NCBI RefSeq assembly: GCF_012933445.1 | Contig: NZ_JABBNC010000014.1 | Span: 124,001 to 188,000, forward strand | DNA length: 64,000 bases | Reading direction: 5' to 3' | Source of the DNA: Actinoplanes sp. TBRC 11911 | GTDB lineage: Bacteria > Actinomycetota > Actinomycetes > Mycobacteriales > Micromonosporaceae | Part shown: piece by piece, positions 8,507 through 16,783 of the stretch | Position numbering within the stretch: position 1 is the stretch's first letter | Layout: each line of letters starts with the position of its first letter | Notes under the pieces: generated by a model | The model's input: only the letters and a program-made list of their open reading frames with translations | Databases searched by the model: none | Told to the model about the DNA's origin: nothing | Position numbers and translations under genes: made by a program

Positions 8507-9433
8507 GTGAAGTACCGCCTGGTTACGCGCAGTGACTTCGACGGCCTGGTGTGCGCGGTGCTCCTGCGCCACCTGGACATGATCGACGACATCACGTTCG
8601 TGCACCCCAAGGACGTGCAGGACGGTGCGGTGGAGATCACCGACAGAGACATTCTGACCAATCTCCCGTACGCCTCGGGCGCGCACATGGTGTTCGACCA
8701 CCATCACTCCGAGACGCTGCGCAACGCGGGCGGCCTGGCCAACCACGTGATCGACGCCGACGCCCCGTCCGCCGCACGCGTCATTTACGAGCACTTCGGC
8801 GGCCAGCAGCGCTTCCCGCAGGTCTCCTACGGCCTGATGCGCGCCGTGGACCAGGCCGACTCGGCCGACTACGCGCTCGAGGACATCCTGCGCCCGCGCG
8901 GCTGGACGCTGCTGAACTTCCTGATGGACAGCCGCACCGGCCTGGGCCGCTTCCGCGACTTCCGGATCTCCAACTACGACCTGATGATGAACCTCATCGA
9001 CTGGTGCATCGCCCACGACGACGTCGACGAGATCCTGGCCCAGCCGGACGTGAAGGAGCGCGCCGACCTCTACCACGCGCAACACGACCCGTTCGTGGCC
9101 CAGCTGCACCGGGTGAGCACCCTGCACGGCGACGTCGTGGTGGTCGACCTGCGCGACGAGGAGGTCATCCACGCCGGGAACCGCTTCATGGTGTACGCGC
9201 TGTTCCCCGAGGCGCGCGTGTCGGTGCACGTCATCTGGGGCCGCCAGAAGCTGAACACCGTCTTCGCCTGCGGCAAGTCGATCCTCGACCGCACCTCCCC
9301 GGTCGACATCGGCGAGGTGATGCTGCGTTACGGCGGCGGCGGCCACATCGCAGCGGGCACCTGCCAGGTCCCGCACGACCAGGCCGGCCAGGTCGAGAAG
9401 GAGCTGATCGAGGACCTGAACGCCCGGCGCTGA
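8507..9433 (+). CDS. DHH-family phosphoesterase
   Basis: The product has 308 residues. The N-terminal TRSDFDGLVCAVLL and FDHHHSE (DHH at residues 64-66) are the metal-binding motifs of the DHH superfamily, and the C-terminal RYGGGGHIAAGTCQVP is a DHHA1-type substrate-binding motif. Family members hydrolyse phosphodiester or phosphoanhydride bonds in oligoribonucleotides, cyclic dinucleotides or polyphosphate. This short form lacks CBS or transmembrane parts, so the substrate is open. AGGGGAGA lies about 5 bp before the GTG start. It is divergent from zwf across 151 bp. Confidence 0.88.
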   Translation: MKYRLVTRSDFDGLVCAVLLRHLDMIDDITFVHPKDVQDGAVEITDRDILTNLPYASGAHMVFDHHHSETLRNAGGLANHVIDADAPSAARVIYEHFGGQQRFPQVSYGLMRAVDQADSADYALEDILRPRGWTLLNFLMDSRTGLGRFRDFRISNYDLMMNLIDWCIAHDDVDEILAQPDVKERADLYHAQHDPFVAQLHRVSTLHGDVVVVDLRDEEVIHAGNRFMVYALFPEARVSVHVIWGRQKLNTVFACGKSILDRTSPVDIGEVMLRYGGGGHIAAGTCQVPHDQAGQVEKELIEDLNARR

Positions 9434-9464
9434 CGGCACCGGGCGGGCTGCTTGCTATGGTGGA

Positions 9465-9487
9465 GATGTATGAGCGCGTTGTACATC
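9465..9487. promoter_or_regulatory. Inverted repeat upstream of VapBC pair
   Basis: GATGTA and TACATC form 6-bp arms separated by 11 bp, ending 17 bp before the antitoxin GTG and just ahead of its AGGAGG site. It is a plausible autoregulatory operator; the match is short and could be chance. Confidence 0.35.
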
Positions 9488-9504
9488 ATCAACAGGAGGT
9501 CGCC

Positions 9505-9726
9505 GTGGCCATCACTCAGATCGATCTCGATGACGACGCGCTGGCCGAGGCCATGCGGCTGTCCGGCGCGCGCAGCAAGAAGGAGACGGTGAACCTGGCC
9601 CTGCGTGAGTACGCGGCCCGGCATCGCCGCATCGCGGCACTCGAGCACTACGCCGCCGCGGCCCAGACCTGGGACTACGAAGGCTGGCAGGACATGCACG
9701 CGGCCGGCAAGGGGCCCGCTGCGTGA
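9505..9726 (+). CDS. VapB-type antitoxin
   Basis: A 73-residue protein beginning at GTG 9505, six bases after AGGAGG. The sequence AITQIDLDDDALAEAMRLSG followed by SKKETVNLALREY is the ribbon-helix-helix of VapB antitoxins, a beta strand that enters the DNA groove and two helices. The C-terminal WDYEGWQDMHA segment should bind and block the toxin encoded next. The stop overlaps the toxin start by 4 bp. Confidence 0.92.
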   Translation: MAITQIDLDDDALAEAMRLSGARSKKETVNLALREYAARHRRIAALEHYAAAAQTWDYEGWQDMHAAGKGPAA

Positions 9727-10139
9727 TGCGCTATTTGGCCGATTCGTCGGCTCTGTGGCGATTGCTGCGCGATTCCGAGGTGCGAGCCGGCTGGTCCGAC
9801 GTGATCTCTGACCACGCGATCGGATCATGCCAGCCGCAGCGCACCGAGTTTCGCCGCTCGGCTCGCAACCTCGACGACTACGAGCAGATGACCGCCATGT
9901 TCACCGACTTGTACCCCGACGTCCCGGTGCCGAAGTCGGCGTGGCAATGGGTCGAGTCCGCGCAGTATCGCCTGTTGCGTGCCGGAGCGCATCGCGCGTT
10001 GTCGTGCGTCGATCTGCTGATCTGCGCGTGCGCCGCCGTCCGCGGGCTGGTGGTCCTGCACGACGACAACGATTTCGTCACCGCCGCACGACACCTTCCC
10101 GACTTGGCCGAACGCCGGGTCCAGACGATCCCGTCGTAA
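9723..10139 (+). CDS. PIN-domain toxin (VapC-like)
   Basis: A 138-residue PIN ribonuclease. Acidic active-site residues are D7 of YLADSSA, the Glu in QRTEFRRS, the Asp of SCVDLLICA and HDDNDF near the C-terminus, the last a common VapC signature. Translation starts at GTG 9723 within a GTGA overlap with the antitoxin stop; an ATG follows directly. The pair is unrelated in sequence to the Phd-type pair at 3.1-3.8 kb. A strong hairpin follows downstream. Confidence 0.93.
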   Translation: MMRYLADSSALWRLLRDSEVRAGWSDVISDHAIGSCQPQRTEFRRSARNLDDYEQMTAMFTDLYPDVPVPKSAWQWVESAQYRLLRAGAHRALSCVDLLICACAAVRGLVVLHDDNDFVTAARHLPDLAERRVQTIPS

Positions 10140-10216
10140 GGGCGACCTCCTCGTCCGGGCCGGAGTGCCCACCGCGGAATGACTAACGCCAATATCTGGA
10201 GTTATCGATTCAGAGG

Positions 10217-10242
10217 GCGGGCCCCAAGGGGTTGGGGCCCGC
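10217..10242. terminator. Hairpin terminator
   Basis: A perfect 11-bp stem, GCGGGCCCCAA against TTGGGGCCCGC with a GGGG loop, lies between the toxin gene and the convergent SDR gene. No T-tract follows, as is common in GC-rich actinobacteria. Confidence 0.75.
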
Positions 10243-10255
10243 TGCTTCTGCGGGA

Positions 10256-10996
10256 TCAGCCGGCGGCGGGGACGTCGACGGTGGAGCGGACGAGGATCTC
10301 GAAGACGTTGATGTCGGGCGGCTGGCCGACCGTGTAGGCGATCGCGTCCGCGATGGTGGAGGCGGGCATGTTGCGGGTCGCGGCCATCTGCCGCACCCAG
10401 GCCATGGTGCCGGGATCCCCGCCGTCCGAGATCAGGTCGGATTCGACGAAGGACGGACTGATCACGGACACCCGCAGGGTGGGGTTCTCCATGCGCAGTC
10501 CCTCGGAGACGGCGCGGACGGCTGCTTTCACGGCGCTGTAGACGGCGGTGCTGGGGGCCACCTGGTGGGCGAGCGTCGAACCGACGTTGATGACGTGGCC
10601 GTGTCCCTGACCGCGCATGATCGGCAGGACCGCGGCGATGCCGTGGAGCACGCCGCGGAGGTTGACGTCGATCATCTGCTGCCAGTCGTCGACGCGTAGC
10701 GCGCTCAGCGGGGACAGCGGCATCACGCCGGCGTTGTTGACCAGCACGTCGATCCGGCCGTGCCGGTGGGCGGCCTGCCGCACGAAGCTGGTGAAATCCT
10801 CCGGGTCCGCGACGTCCAGGACGGCGTATTCGGCGGAGCCGCCGGCTTCGGCGATCTCCTCGTGCACCGCGGCGAGCCGGTCCTTGCGGCGGGCGCCGAG
10901 GACGACGTGGTGGCCGGCCGCGGCCAGGCGGCGGGCGGTGGCCGCGCCGATGCCGGTTCCGCCGCCGGTGACGAGGACAACCTTCGAGTCGGACAT
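10256..10996 (-). CDS. SDR family NAD(P)-dependent oxidoreductase
   Basis: A 246-residue classical short-chain dehydrogenase. The cofactor motif TGGGTGIG is at the N-terminus, NNAGV follows strand 4, and the catalytic tetrad is visible as the Ser of INVGS and the YSAVK tyrosine/lysine. The substrate cannot be predicted. It is divergent from the MmyB-type regulator at 11149, with about 150 bp between starts, so that regulator probably controls it. Confidence 0.92.
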   Translation of the reverse strand: MSDSKVVLVTGGGTGIGAATARRLAAAGHHVVLGARRKDRLAAVHEEIAEAGGSAEYAVLDVADPEDFTSFVRQAAHRHGRIDVLVNNAGVMPLSPLSALRVDDWQQMIDVNLRGVLHGIAAVLPIMRGQGHGHVINVGSTLAHQVAPSTAVYSAVKAAVRAVSEGLRMENPTLRVSVISPSFVESDLISDGGDPGTMAWVRQMAATRNMPASTIADAIAYTVGQPPDINVFEILVRSTVDVPAAG

Positions 10997-11148
10997 GGTG
11001 ATGCGATCTCCTTGATCGGGGATGCGACTTTCGGGCGCGGTGTTTCGCGTCCGCTCATCACAACCAAGAACAAGCGGCTGGAATGCAGTTCGGTCGGCCT
11101 CGCGTTACCTAGGACTGCCAGTACTCATCAGGGCAGCCAGAGGAGCCG

Positions 11149-11997
11149 ATGAACGCCAGGGAAGAGTTCGGCGGGTTTCTGCGTGCGGCCCGCGCCCGTA
11201 CGGCGCCCGCCACCGTGAGTGGACTCCGCAGCTCCGGCGCCGATCCCCGGCAGCGCCGGGTCAAGGGCCTGCGCCGCGAGGAGGTCGCCCAGCTCGCGGG
11301 CGTCAGCTTCGACTACTACACCCGGCTCGAGCAGGGCCGCGTCGGCCACGTCTCCGACGCGGTGCTGAGAGGCGTCGCGGACGCGCTGCGGCTCGACGAG
11401 GCGGAGCGCCGCTACCTGCGCGATCTGACGGAGGGGCCACGCCGGCGGGCCGGCACCTCGCCGTCTCGCCGGGAGCGGGTGCGTCCGACGATCCGGCACC
11501 TCGTGGACGCCTTCAGCGACGTCTCGGTGATGGTGACCGGTCGCGGTATGGACGTCCTGGCGGTGAACAAGCTGGCGGCCGAGATCTTCTTCGACCCGGC
11601 CGCCGCGCCGGCCGCCGAGCGGAATCTCGCCGTGTGGACCTTCCTGGATCCGGCGGCCAGGCAGCGGTACGTCGAATGGCAGCGGATCGCCCAAGGCATG
11701 GTCCACGGCCTGCGCCTGCAAGCGGCGGGCAATCCCGGCGACGCCCGGGTGGCCGAGGTGATCGCGACGCTGCGTGAGCGCAGTGCGGACTTCCGTGTGA
11801 TGTGGGCGAAGCCGGGCGCTTTCGAGTGCACCCTCGCCCGGATGGTGATGCGCCACCCCGCCGTCGGCGAGTTCCGGCTCGACTGCGAGGCTTTCCCGGT
11901 ACCGGGCGACGCGGTCCAGAAGATGAACGTGCACAGTGCCCCGGCCGGCTCGCCCGCCGACGGCAAGCTCGCCGAGCTGCGTGGACTCCTCGTCTGA
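11149..11997 (+). CDS. XRE-family regulator with MmyB-like ligand domain
   Basis: The product has 282 residues. An N-terminal helix-turn-helix covers roughly residues 40-70 (VKGLRREEVAQLAGVSFDYY, then RLEQGRVGHVSDAV). It is followed by the MmyB-like ligand-binding domain (VDAFSDVSVMVTGRGMDVLAVN, then RNLAVWTFLDP, and the RMVMRHPAVGEFRL end). This architecture is common in Streptomyces and relatives, where such regulators usually act on a divergent oxidoreductase gene; here that is the SDR at 10256. The ligand may be a fatty-acid-like molecule, by analogy only. A GAGGAG site precedes the ATG. Confidence 0.92.
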   Translation: MNAREEFGGFLRAARARTAPATVSGLRSSGADPRQRRVKGLRREEVAQLAGVSFDYYTRLEQGRVGHVSDAVLRGVADALRLDEAERRYLRDLTEGPRRRAGTSPSRRERVRPTIRHLVDAFSDVSVMVTGRGMDVLAVNKLAAEIFFDPAAAPAAERNLAVWTFLDPAARQRYVEWQRIAQGMVHGLRLQAAGNPGDARVAEVIATLRERSADFRVMWAKPGAFECTLARMVMRHPAVGEFRLDCEAFPVPGDAVQKMNVHSAPAGSPADGKLAELRGLLV

Positions 11998-12034
11998 GCG
12001 AAGTCTCAGCAAGGGATTTCAGCGAGGGATTATT

Positions 12035-12073
12035 GAGGGGGATGGGAGAGCCGAACCCTCTCCCATCCCCCTC
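12035..12073. terminator. Bidirectional hairpin terminator
   Basis: A perfect 16-bp stem, GAGGGGGATGGGAGAG against its complement with a 7-nt loop, lies between the MmyB-type regulator and the convergent YcnI-like gene, about 40 bp after the regulator stop. Confidence 0.8.
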
Positions 12074-12182
12074 GTCGCGGGTCGTGGACCTTGCCCAAAA
12101 GGTCCCACCCGCTCGGTCGTGCTTCGCGCCCCACGCGCGTCGGCACGACATCGCCCGCGTCCACCACGCGCGGGAGTCTTTC

Positions 12183-13043
12183 TCAGCCCTTGAAGCTCCA
12201 CTTGCTGGTCCCGGCGGTGACCGGCTCCTTCTCGTCGCCGTCGGACGAGGACTCCGTCTCGTCGTCGTCCGAGGACGATGAGGAGGACGACGAGGGCTCC
12301 TCGTCCTGCTCGGCGCGGTGCCGGCCACGCAGCATCATGACGGCGCCGGCCAGCACGGCCAGGCCGGCCACTACCCAGCCGAGGATCGCCCAGATCGACG
12401 TGCCGCGCTGGGCGTCGGAGGCGGTCTTCGCGAAGAACTGGTTCTCGGCGTCGTCCGAGCCGGTCGTGGTGGTGCCGGTCGCGGCGGTGCCGCCCTCGTG
12501 GGCCGCGTGCTCGGCCACCGACGGGTCGTTCGGGTCGGCCGGGGTCAGCTTCACGACCGGGGCGGTCAGCGCCGGGCCGGGCTTGCCGTCGCCGTACGTG
12601 GCGGCGAAGTTCCACTTCATCTGGCTCAGCGCGGGCAGCGGGCCGAGCGCGACGGTCAGGTCGGCCGACTTGCCCGGGGCCAGCGCCTTGCCGGGCATCG
12701 CGATCCAGGTGATCGCCTCGGCCACCTGCGTGGTCGGCACCCCGCCGTGGATCTGCGGGATCGGCGTGGCCAGTGTCTTCGTGTCGATCTTCGGAGCCCA
12801 GCCGTCGACCGACAACGGGTACAGCTCGGCCACCGACGTGTCGGCGGGCAGGCTGAGCTTGACCTGGGTCATCGCGGCGGTGCCGTCGTTGGTGACGTGG
12901 AAGACGAAGTTCTGCGCGCTGCCCTGGGGTGCGCTGGGCGGGTTGACCGAGACGTCGGCGAGGGCCGGGCCGGCGGCCAGCACGCCGAACAGCACGGCGG
13001 CGGCCGGGACGCCCGCACGGCGGGCCAGCTGGAAGTACCTCAC
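12183..13043 (-). CDS. YcnI-like (DUF1775) membrane-anchored protein
   Basis: The product has 286 residues from GTG 13043. A signal peptide ends in PALA near residue 29. The DUF1775 beta domain follows (VNPPSAPQGSAQNFVFHVTN, a DGWAP-type tryptophan motif, WNFAATYGDG). A transmembrane helix (SIWAILGWVVAGLAVLAG) and a cytosolic tail with a run of eight serines and acidic residues finish the protein. Characterised YcnI proteins bind copper through a histidine at the mature N-terminus; here the residue after the cleavage site is Asp, so that ligand is missing. No copper chaperone or CopCD gene is adjacent. A role in metal handling is therefore uncertain. Confidence 0.82.
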   Translation of the reverse strand: MRYFQLARRAGVPAAAVLFGVLAAGPALADVSVNPPSAPQGSAQNFVFHVTNDGTAAMTQVKLSLPADTSVAELYPLSVDGWAPKIDTKTLATPIPQIHGGVPTTQVAEAITWIAMPGKALAPGKSADLTVALGPLPALSQMKWNFAATYGDGKPGPALTAPVVKLTPADPNDPSVAEHAAHEGGTAATGTTTTGSDDAENQFFAKTASDAQRGTSIWAILGWVVAGLAVLAGAVMMLRGRHRAEQDEEPSSSSSSSSDDDETESSSDGDEKEPVTAGTSKWSFKG

Positions 13044-13122
13044 GACGGGTAGTTCGTACCGGGGCCTCGAAAGGTTCAAGCCCGCCGGAAAGTTTTCGAA
13101 CCCGCCGGTAGATGATGGGGGC

Positions 13123-13335
13123 ATGCGTGATGTGCCGATTGATGGCGACATGATCCGGCTGGGGCAGTTTCTCAAACTGGCCGACCTCATCGACACCGGG
13201 GGCGAGGGCAAGATTCTGATCGCGTCGGGTGACGTGACGGTCAACGGCGAGGTGGACACCCGCCGGGGCCGCCAGCTGCACCCGGGCGACGTGGTGGCGG
13301 TGCTCGGCCAGCAGGCACGCGTTTCCTCCACATAG
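13123..13335 (+). CDS. S4-domain RNA-binding protein (YbcJ-like)
   Basis: A 70-residue single S4 domain. The sequence MIRLGQFLKLADLIDTGGEG followed by VTVNGEVDTRRGRQL and PGDVVAV is the alpha-L RNA-binding fold seen at the ends of ribosomal protein S4 and pseudouridine synthases. Small stand-alone forms such as E. coli YbcJ probably bind structured RNA. It is divergent from the YcnI-like gene and upstream of an ABC transporter operon, with no evident functional link. Confidence 0.9.
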   Translation: MRDVPIDGDMIRLGQFLKLADLIDTGGEGKILIASGDVTVNGEVDTRRGRQLHPGDVVAVLGQQARVSST

Positions 13336-13355
13336 GACTTTCGGCTAAATCGGGT

Positions 13356-13392
13356 AACCGTTCGTCGATCGGAGCGCGACGAACGGTTGACA
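13356..13392. promoter_or_regulatory. 12-bp inverted repeat abutting a -35 box
   Basis: AACCGTTCGTCG and its exact complement (13377-13388) are separated by 9 bp. The right arm runs into TTGACA at 13387-13392, a consensus -35 element; TTAACT at 13411-13416 is a possible -10, 18 bp away. The site is suited to repress the ABC transporter operon beginning at 13459. It could instead act as a terminator for the S4 gene that ends at 13335. Confidence 0.6.
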
Positions 13393-13458
13393 TGTTCGAG
13401 ATCGACAGCATTAACTGGCTGGGTGTTACCGGCGTCACACGACCGACCGGGAGGGCCC

Positions 13459-14811
13459 ATGCTTCGCAGGCGCATCCCCGCGGCAGCGGCCGTCCTCGTC
13501 CTCGCCGTCAGTGGCTGCGCGGGCTGGGGCGGCGGACCGGGCGGCGGCGGCCCGGACAGCATCAACGTGCTGATGGTGAACAACCCGCAGATGATCGACC
13601 TGCAGCGGCTCACCGCGGACAACTTCACCAAGCAGACCGGCATCAACGTGAACTACACGGTGCTGCCGGAGAACGACGTCCGCGACAAGATCAGCCAGGA
13701 GTTCTCCAGCCAGGCCGGACAGTACGACGTGGCCTCGCTCAGCAACTTCGAGATCCCCATCTACGCCAAGTCGAAGTGGATCGCGCCGCTCGACGGATAC
13801 ACGCAGGCCGACACCCAGTTCGACCAGTCGGACATCCTGCCGCCGATGACCCAGTCGCTGACCGCCGACGACGGCAAGCTCTACGGCGAGCCCTTCTACG
13901 GCGAGTCGTCGTTCCTGATGTACCGCAAGGACGTGCTAGACGCGAACGGCATCACCATGCCGGCCCGGCCCACCTGGCAGCAGGTCGCCGGCATCGCCGC
14001 CCGCGTCGACGGCAAGCAGCCCGGCATGCGCGGCATCTGCCTGCGCGGCCAGCCCGGCTGGGGGCAGATCTTCGCGCCGCTCACCACGGTGGTGAACACC
14101 TTCGGCGGCACCTGGTTCGAGAAGGACTGGACGCCGAAGGTCGACGCGCCCGAGTTCACCGCCGCCACCAAGTTCTACGTGGACCTGGTCCGCGCGCACG
14201 GCGAGAACGGCGCGCCGCAGGCCGGCTTCACCGAGTGCCTGAACAACATGGTCCAGGGCAACGTGGCGATGTGGTACGACGCGACCAGCGCGGCCGGCTC
14301 GCTCGAGGCCGACGACTCGCCGGTCAAGGGCAAGATCGGGTACGTTGCCGCGCCGGTCGAGCAGACCAAGAGCTCCGGCTGGCTGTACGCGTGGTCGTGG
14401 AGCATCCAGGAGGCCAGTAAGAAGAAGGACAACGCCTGGAAGTTCATCTCCTGGGCCTCCAGCCGTCAGTACGAGGAGCTCGTCGGCCGGCAGGTCGGCT
14501 GGTCCAGCGTGCCGGCCGGCAAGCGCGCCTCGACGTACGACAACCCGGACTACCTCAAGGTGGCGTCCGCGTTCGCCGAGCCCACCCGCGCGTCGATCGA
14601 GAGCGCCGACCCGCGCAACCCCGGCGTGCAGCCGCGTCCCGCCATCGGCATCCAGTTCATCGACATCCCCGAGTTCACCGACCTGGGCACCCAGGTGTCG
14701 CAGTACGTGAGCTCGGCCATCGCCGGCCAGATGAGCGTCGACGAGGCGCTCGAAAGGGGTCAGCGGCTCGCCGAGGACGTGTCCGAGCGCTACCAGTCAC
14801 GGCAAGGGTGA
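13459..14811 (+). CDS. Sugar/polyol ABC transporter substrate-binding lipoprotein
   Basis: The product has 450 residues. A lipoprotein signal with lipobox VSGC puts the lipidated cysteine at residue 20, followed by a Gly-rich linker. The mature protein is a family 1 extracellular solute-binding protein (INVLMVNNPQMIDLQ, QTGINVNYTVLPENDVRDK, GEPFYGESSFLMYRKD). The closest overall flavour, together with its permeases, is the sorbitol/mannitol-type CUT1 group. It is the first gene of a three-gene operon, and the next start is 10 bp after its stop. The true ligand is not determinable from sequence. Confidence 0.92.
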   Translation: MLRRRIPAAAAVLVLAVSGCAGWGGGPGGGGPDSINVLMVNNPQMIDLQRLTADNFTKQTGINVNYTVLPENDVRDKISQEFSSQAGQYDVASLSNFEIPIYAKSKWIAPLDGYTQADTQFDQSDILPPMTQSLTADDGKLYGEPFYGESSFLMYRKDVLDANGITMPARPTWQQVAGIAARVDGKQPGMRGICLRGQPGWGQIFAPLTTVVNTFGGTWFEKDWTPKVDAPEFTAATKFYVDLVRAHGENGAPQAGFTECLNNMVQGNVAMWYDATSAAGSLEADDSPVKGKIGYVAAPVEQTKSSGWLYAWSWSIQEASKKKDNAWKFISWASSRQYEELVGRQVGWSSVPAGKRASTYDNPDYLKVASAFAEPTRASIESADPRNPGVQPRPAIGIQFIDIPEFTDLGTQVSQYVSSAIAGQMSVDEALERGQRLAEDVSERYQSRQG

Positions 14812-14821
14812 GGGAGGACCG

Positions 14822-15790
14822 ATGACGTCCGTTGCCACGCAGACCGGCGAGGGCACCGTCGAGGCGCGCCCACCGAAACCGCCGCGCACCGGCGGCCCGC
14901 GCGCGGCCGGCTGGGCGCGCCGGGCACCGCTGCTGCCCGCCCTGGTCTTCATGATCATCGTCACCCAGTTGCCGTTCGTGGCGACGCTGGTCATCTCCTT
15001 CATGGACTGGAACGCGTACTACCCGCAGGAGCGGGGCTTCGCCGGCTTCGCCAACTTCAAGCGGGTGTTCACCGACGTGAACATGCGCGACGCGGTGTGG
15101 ACGACGATCCTGCTCACCGCCGGCGTGGTGCTGCTCAGCCTGCTCCTGGGCCTGGGCATCGCGCTGCTGCTGGACCGCAAGTTCCGGGGCCGCGGCGCGG
15201 TCCGCACCCTGATGATCGCGCCGTTCCTGGTGGTGCCGGTCGCGGCCGCGCTGCTCTGGAAGCACGCCCTCTACAACCCCGAGTACGGGCTGTTCAACGG
15301 CGCGCTGACCTGGGTGTGGCGGCTGTTCGGCTCGGACCACCCGCCGCAGCCGGACTGGATCAGCAACATGCCGCTGTGGTCGGTCATCTTCGCGCTGGTC
15401 TGGCAGTGGACGCCGTTCATGATGCTGATCCTGCTGGCCGGGCTGCAGGGCCGGCCGCTCGACGTGATCGAGGCGGCCCGCATCGACGGCGCGAACAGCT
15501 GGCAGATCTTCCGCAGCATGACGCTGCCGCACCTGCGGCAGTACCTGGAACTGGGCGCGCTGCTCGGCTCCATCTACATCGTGCAGAACTTCGACGCGGT
15601 CTTCACGATCACGTCCGGCGGGCTGGGCACGGCGAACCTGCCGTACACGATCTACCAGATCTTCTACCAGGCGCACGATTACGGCCGGGCCTCCGCGGCC
15701 GCCGTGATCGTGGTGATCGGCACCATCATCATCGCGACGTTCGCGCTGCGTACCGTCTCGTCGCTGTTCCGGCAGGAGGCAGGCCGATGA
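14822..15790 (+). CDS. Sugar/polyol ABC transporter permease 1
   Basis: A 322-residue inner-membrane protein. After a basic N-terminus, the first helix (LLPALVFMIIVTQLPFVATL) is followed by about five more. The EAA loop that docks on the ATPase is visible as EAARIDGANSWQIFRSMTLP. It belongs to the MalF-like CUT1 permeases and pairs with the next gene, whose ATG overlaps its stop by 4 bp. GGGAGG lies just before the start. No ATPase gene is present in the operon. Confidence 0.94.
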   Translation: MTSVATQTGEGTVEARPPKPPRTGGPRAAGWARRAPLLPALVFMIIVTQLPFVATLVISFMDWNAYYPQERGFAGFANFKRVFTDVNMRDAVWTTILLTAGVVLLSLLLGLGIALLLDRKFRGRGAVRTLMIAPFLVVPVAAALLWKHALYNPEYGLFNGALTWVWRLFGSDHPPQPDWISNMPLWSVIFALVWQWTPFMMLILLAGLQGRPLDVIEAARIDGANSWQIFRSMTLPHLRQYLELGALLGSIYIVQNFDAVFTITSGGLGTANLPYTIYQIFYQAHDYGRASAAAVIVVIGTIIIATFALRTVSSLFRQEAGR

Positions 15791-16638
15791 CCGCCGTGAC
15801 CGCCCCGGCAGTGCCCAAACGCAAGGACCGCGGCGGTCCCTGGCTCAGCCTGCTCGCCTGGGTGGTCGGCATCCTGTTCGTGCTCCCGGTCCTGTGGATG
15901 ATCCTCACCTCGTTCCACTCCGAGGAGCAGGCCGCGCAGAACCCGCCGGCCCTGTTCGCGCCGCTCACCCTCGACGGGTACCGCGAGTTCTTCTCCGGCG
16001 GCGCGAGCCCGTGGCCGCCGCTGCTGAACTCGCTCACGGCCAGCATCGTGTCGACGGCGCTGGTGCTGCTGCTGAGCATGCCGGCGGCGTACGCGCTGAG
16101 CATCAAACCGGTGCGCAAGTGGACCGACGTGCTGTTCTTCTTCCTGTCCACGAAGATGCTGCCGGTGGTGGCGGGGCTGCTGCCGCTGTACCTGTTCGCG
16201 CAGTACGTGGGCCTGCTCGACAACATCTGGCTGCTGATCATCTTCTACACCTCGATGAACCTGCCGATCGCGGTGTGGATGATGCGCTCGTTCCTGTCCG
16301 AGGTGCCGGTCGAGATGCTCGAAGCCGCCTCGGTGGACGGCGCCGGGCTGATCCGCACGCTGCGCTCGGTGGTCGCCCCGGTGGTCACGCCCGGGATCGC
16401 GGCGACCGCGCTGATCTGCTTCATCTTCAGCTGGAACGAGCTGCTGTTCGCCCGGGTGCTGACCGCGACCGTGGCGGAGACCGCACCGGTCTTCCTCACC
16501 AGCTTCGTGACCAGCCAGGGGTTGTTCCTCGCGCAGTTGTGCGCGGCCGCCTTCGTGGTGTCGCTGCCGGTGCTGGTGGCCGGTTTCGCGGCCCAGGACA
16601 AGCTGGTCCAGGGGCTTTCCCTGGGATCGGTGAAATAA
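15787..16638 (+). CDS. Sugar/polyol ABC transporter permease 2
   Basis: A 283-residue MalG-like permease with six predicted helices. The EAA loop reads EAASVDGAGLIRTLRSVVAP. The segment FLSTKMLPVVAGLLPLYLFA is characteristic of permeases annotated as sorbitol/mannitol type. The ATG overlaps the previous stop (ATGA). Since no ATP-binding subunit is encoded nearby, the complex probably uses a shared MsiK-like ATPase, as is usual in actinobacteria. Confidence 0.94.
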   Translation: MTAVTAPAVPKRKDRGGPWLSLLAWVVGILFVLPVLWMILTSFHSEEQAAQNPPALFAPLTLDGYREFFSGGASPWPPLLNSLTASIVSTALVLLLSMPAAYALSIKPVRKWTDVLFFFLSTKMLPVVAGLLPLYLFAQYVGLLDNIWLLIIFYTSMNLPIAVWMMRSFLSEVPVEMLEAASVDGAGLIRTLRSVVAPVVTPGIAATALICFIFSWNELLFARVLTATVAETAPVFLTSFVTSQGLFLAQLCAAAFVVSLPVLVAGFAAQDKLVQGLSLGSVK

Positions 16639-16673
16639 GAGGAGGCACACCAGCCTCACTCCGCCCGAATAAA

Positions 16674-16710
16674 CGGTGGCCGGTCCCTGGAGAAAAGGGG
16701 CCGGCCACCG
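16674..16710 (+). terminator. Hairpin terminator of ABC operon
   Basis: A 14-bp stem (CGGTGGCCGGTCCC against GGGGCCGGCCACCG, one G-U pair) with a 9-nt purine-rich loop lies 35 bp after the last permease stop. Confidence 0.75.
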
Positions 16711-16783
16711 GACGGTCAGCGGAAACCGGGTGAAATATCCCGCCAGGGCGGAACCGGTGCACGCTCCGGATCGTCGAACCGGC

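Noticed and set aside
3123-10139. Genomic island or prophage remnant, suggested by two toxin-antitoxin pairs
   Set aside because: No integrase, transposase, tRNA, direct-repeat ends or composition shift was seen; the pairs are separated by ordinary housekeeping genes.
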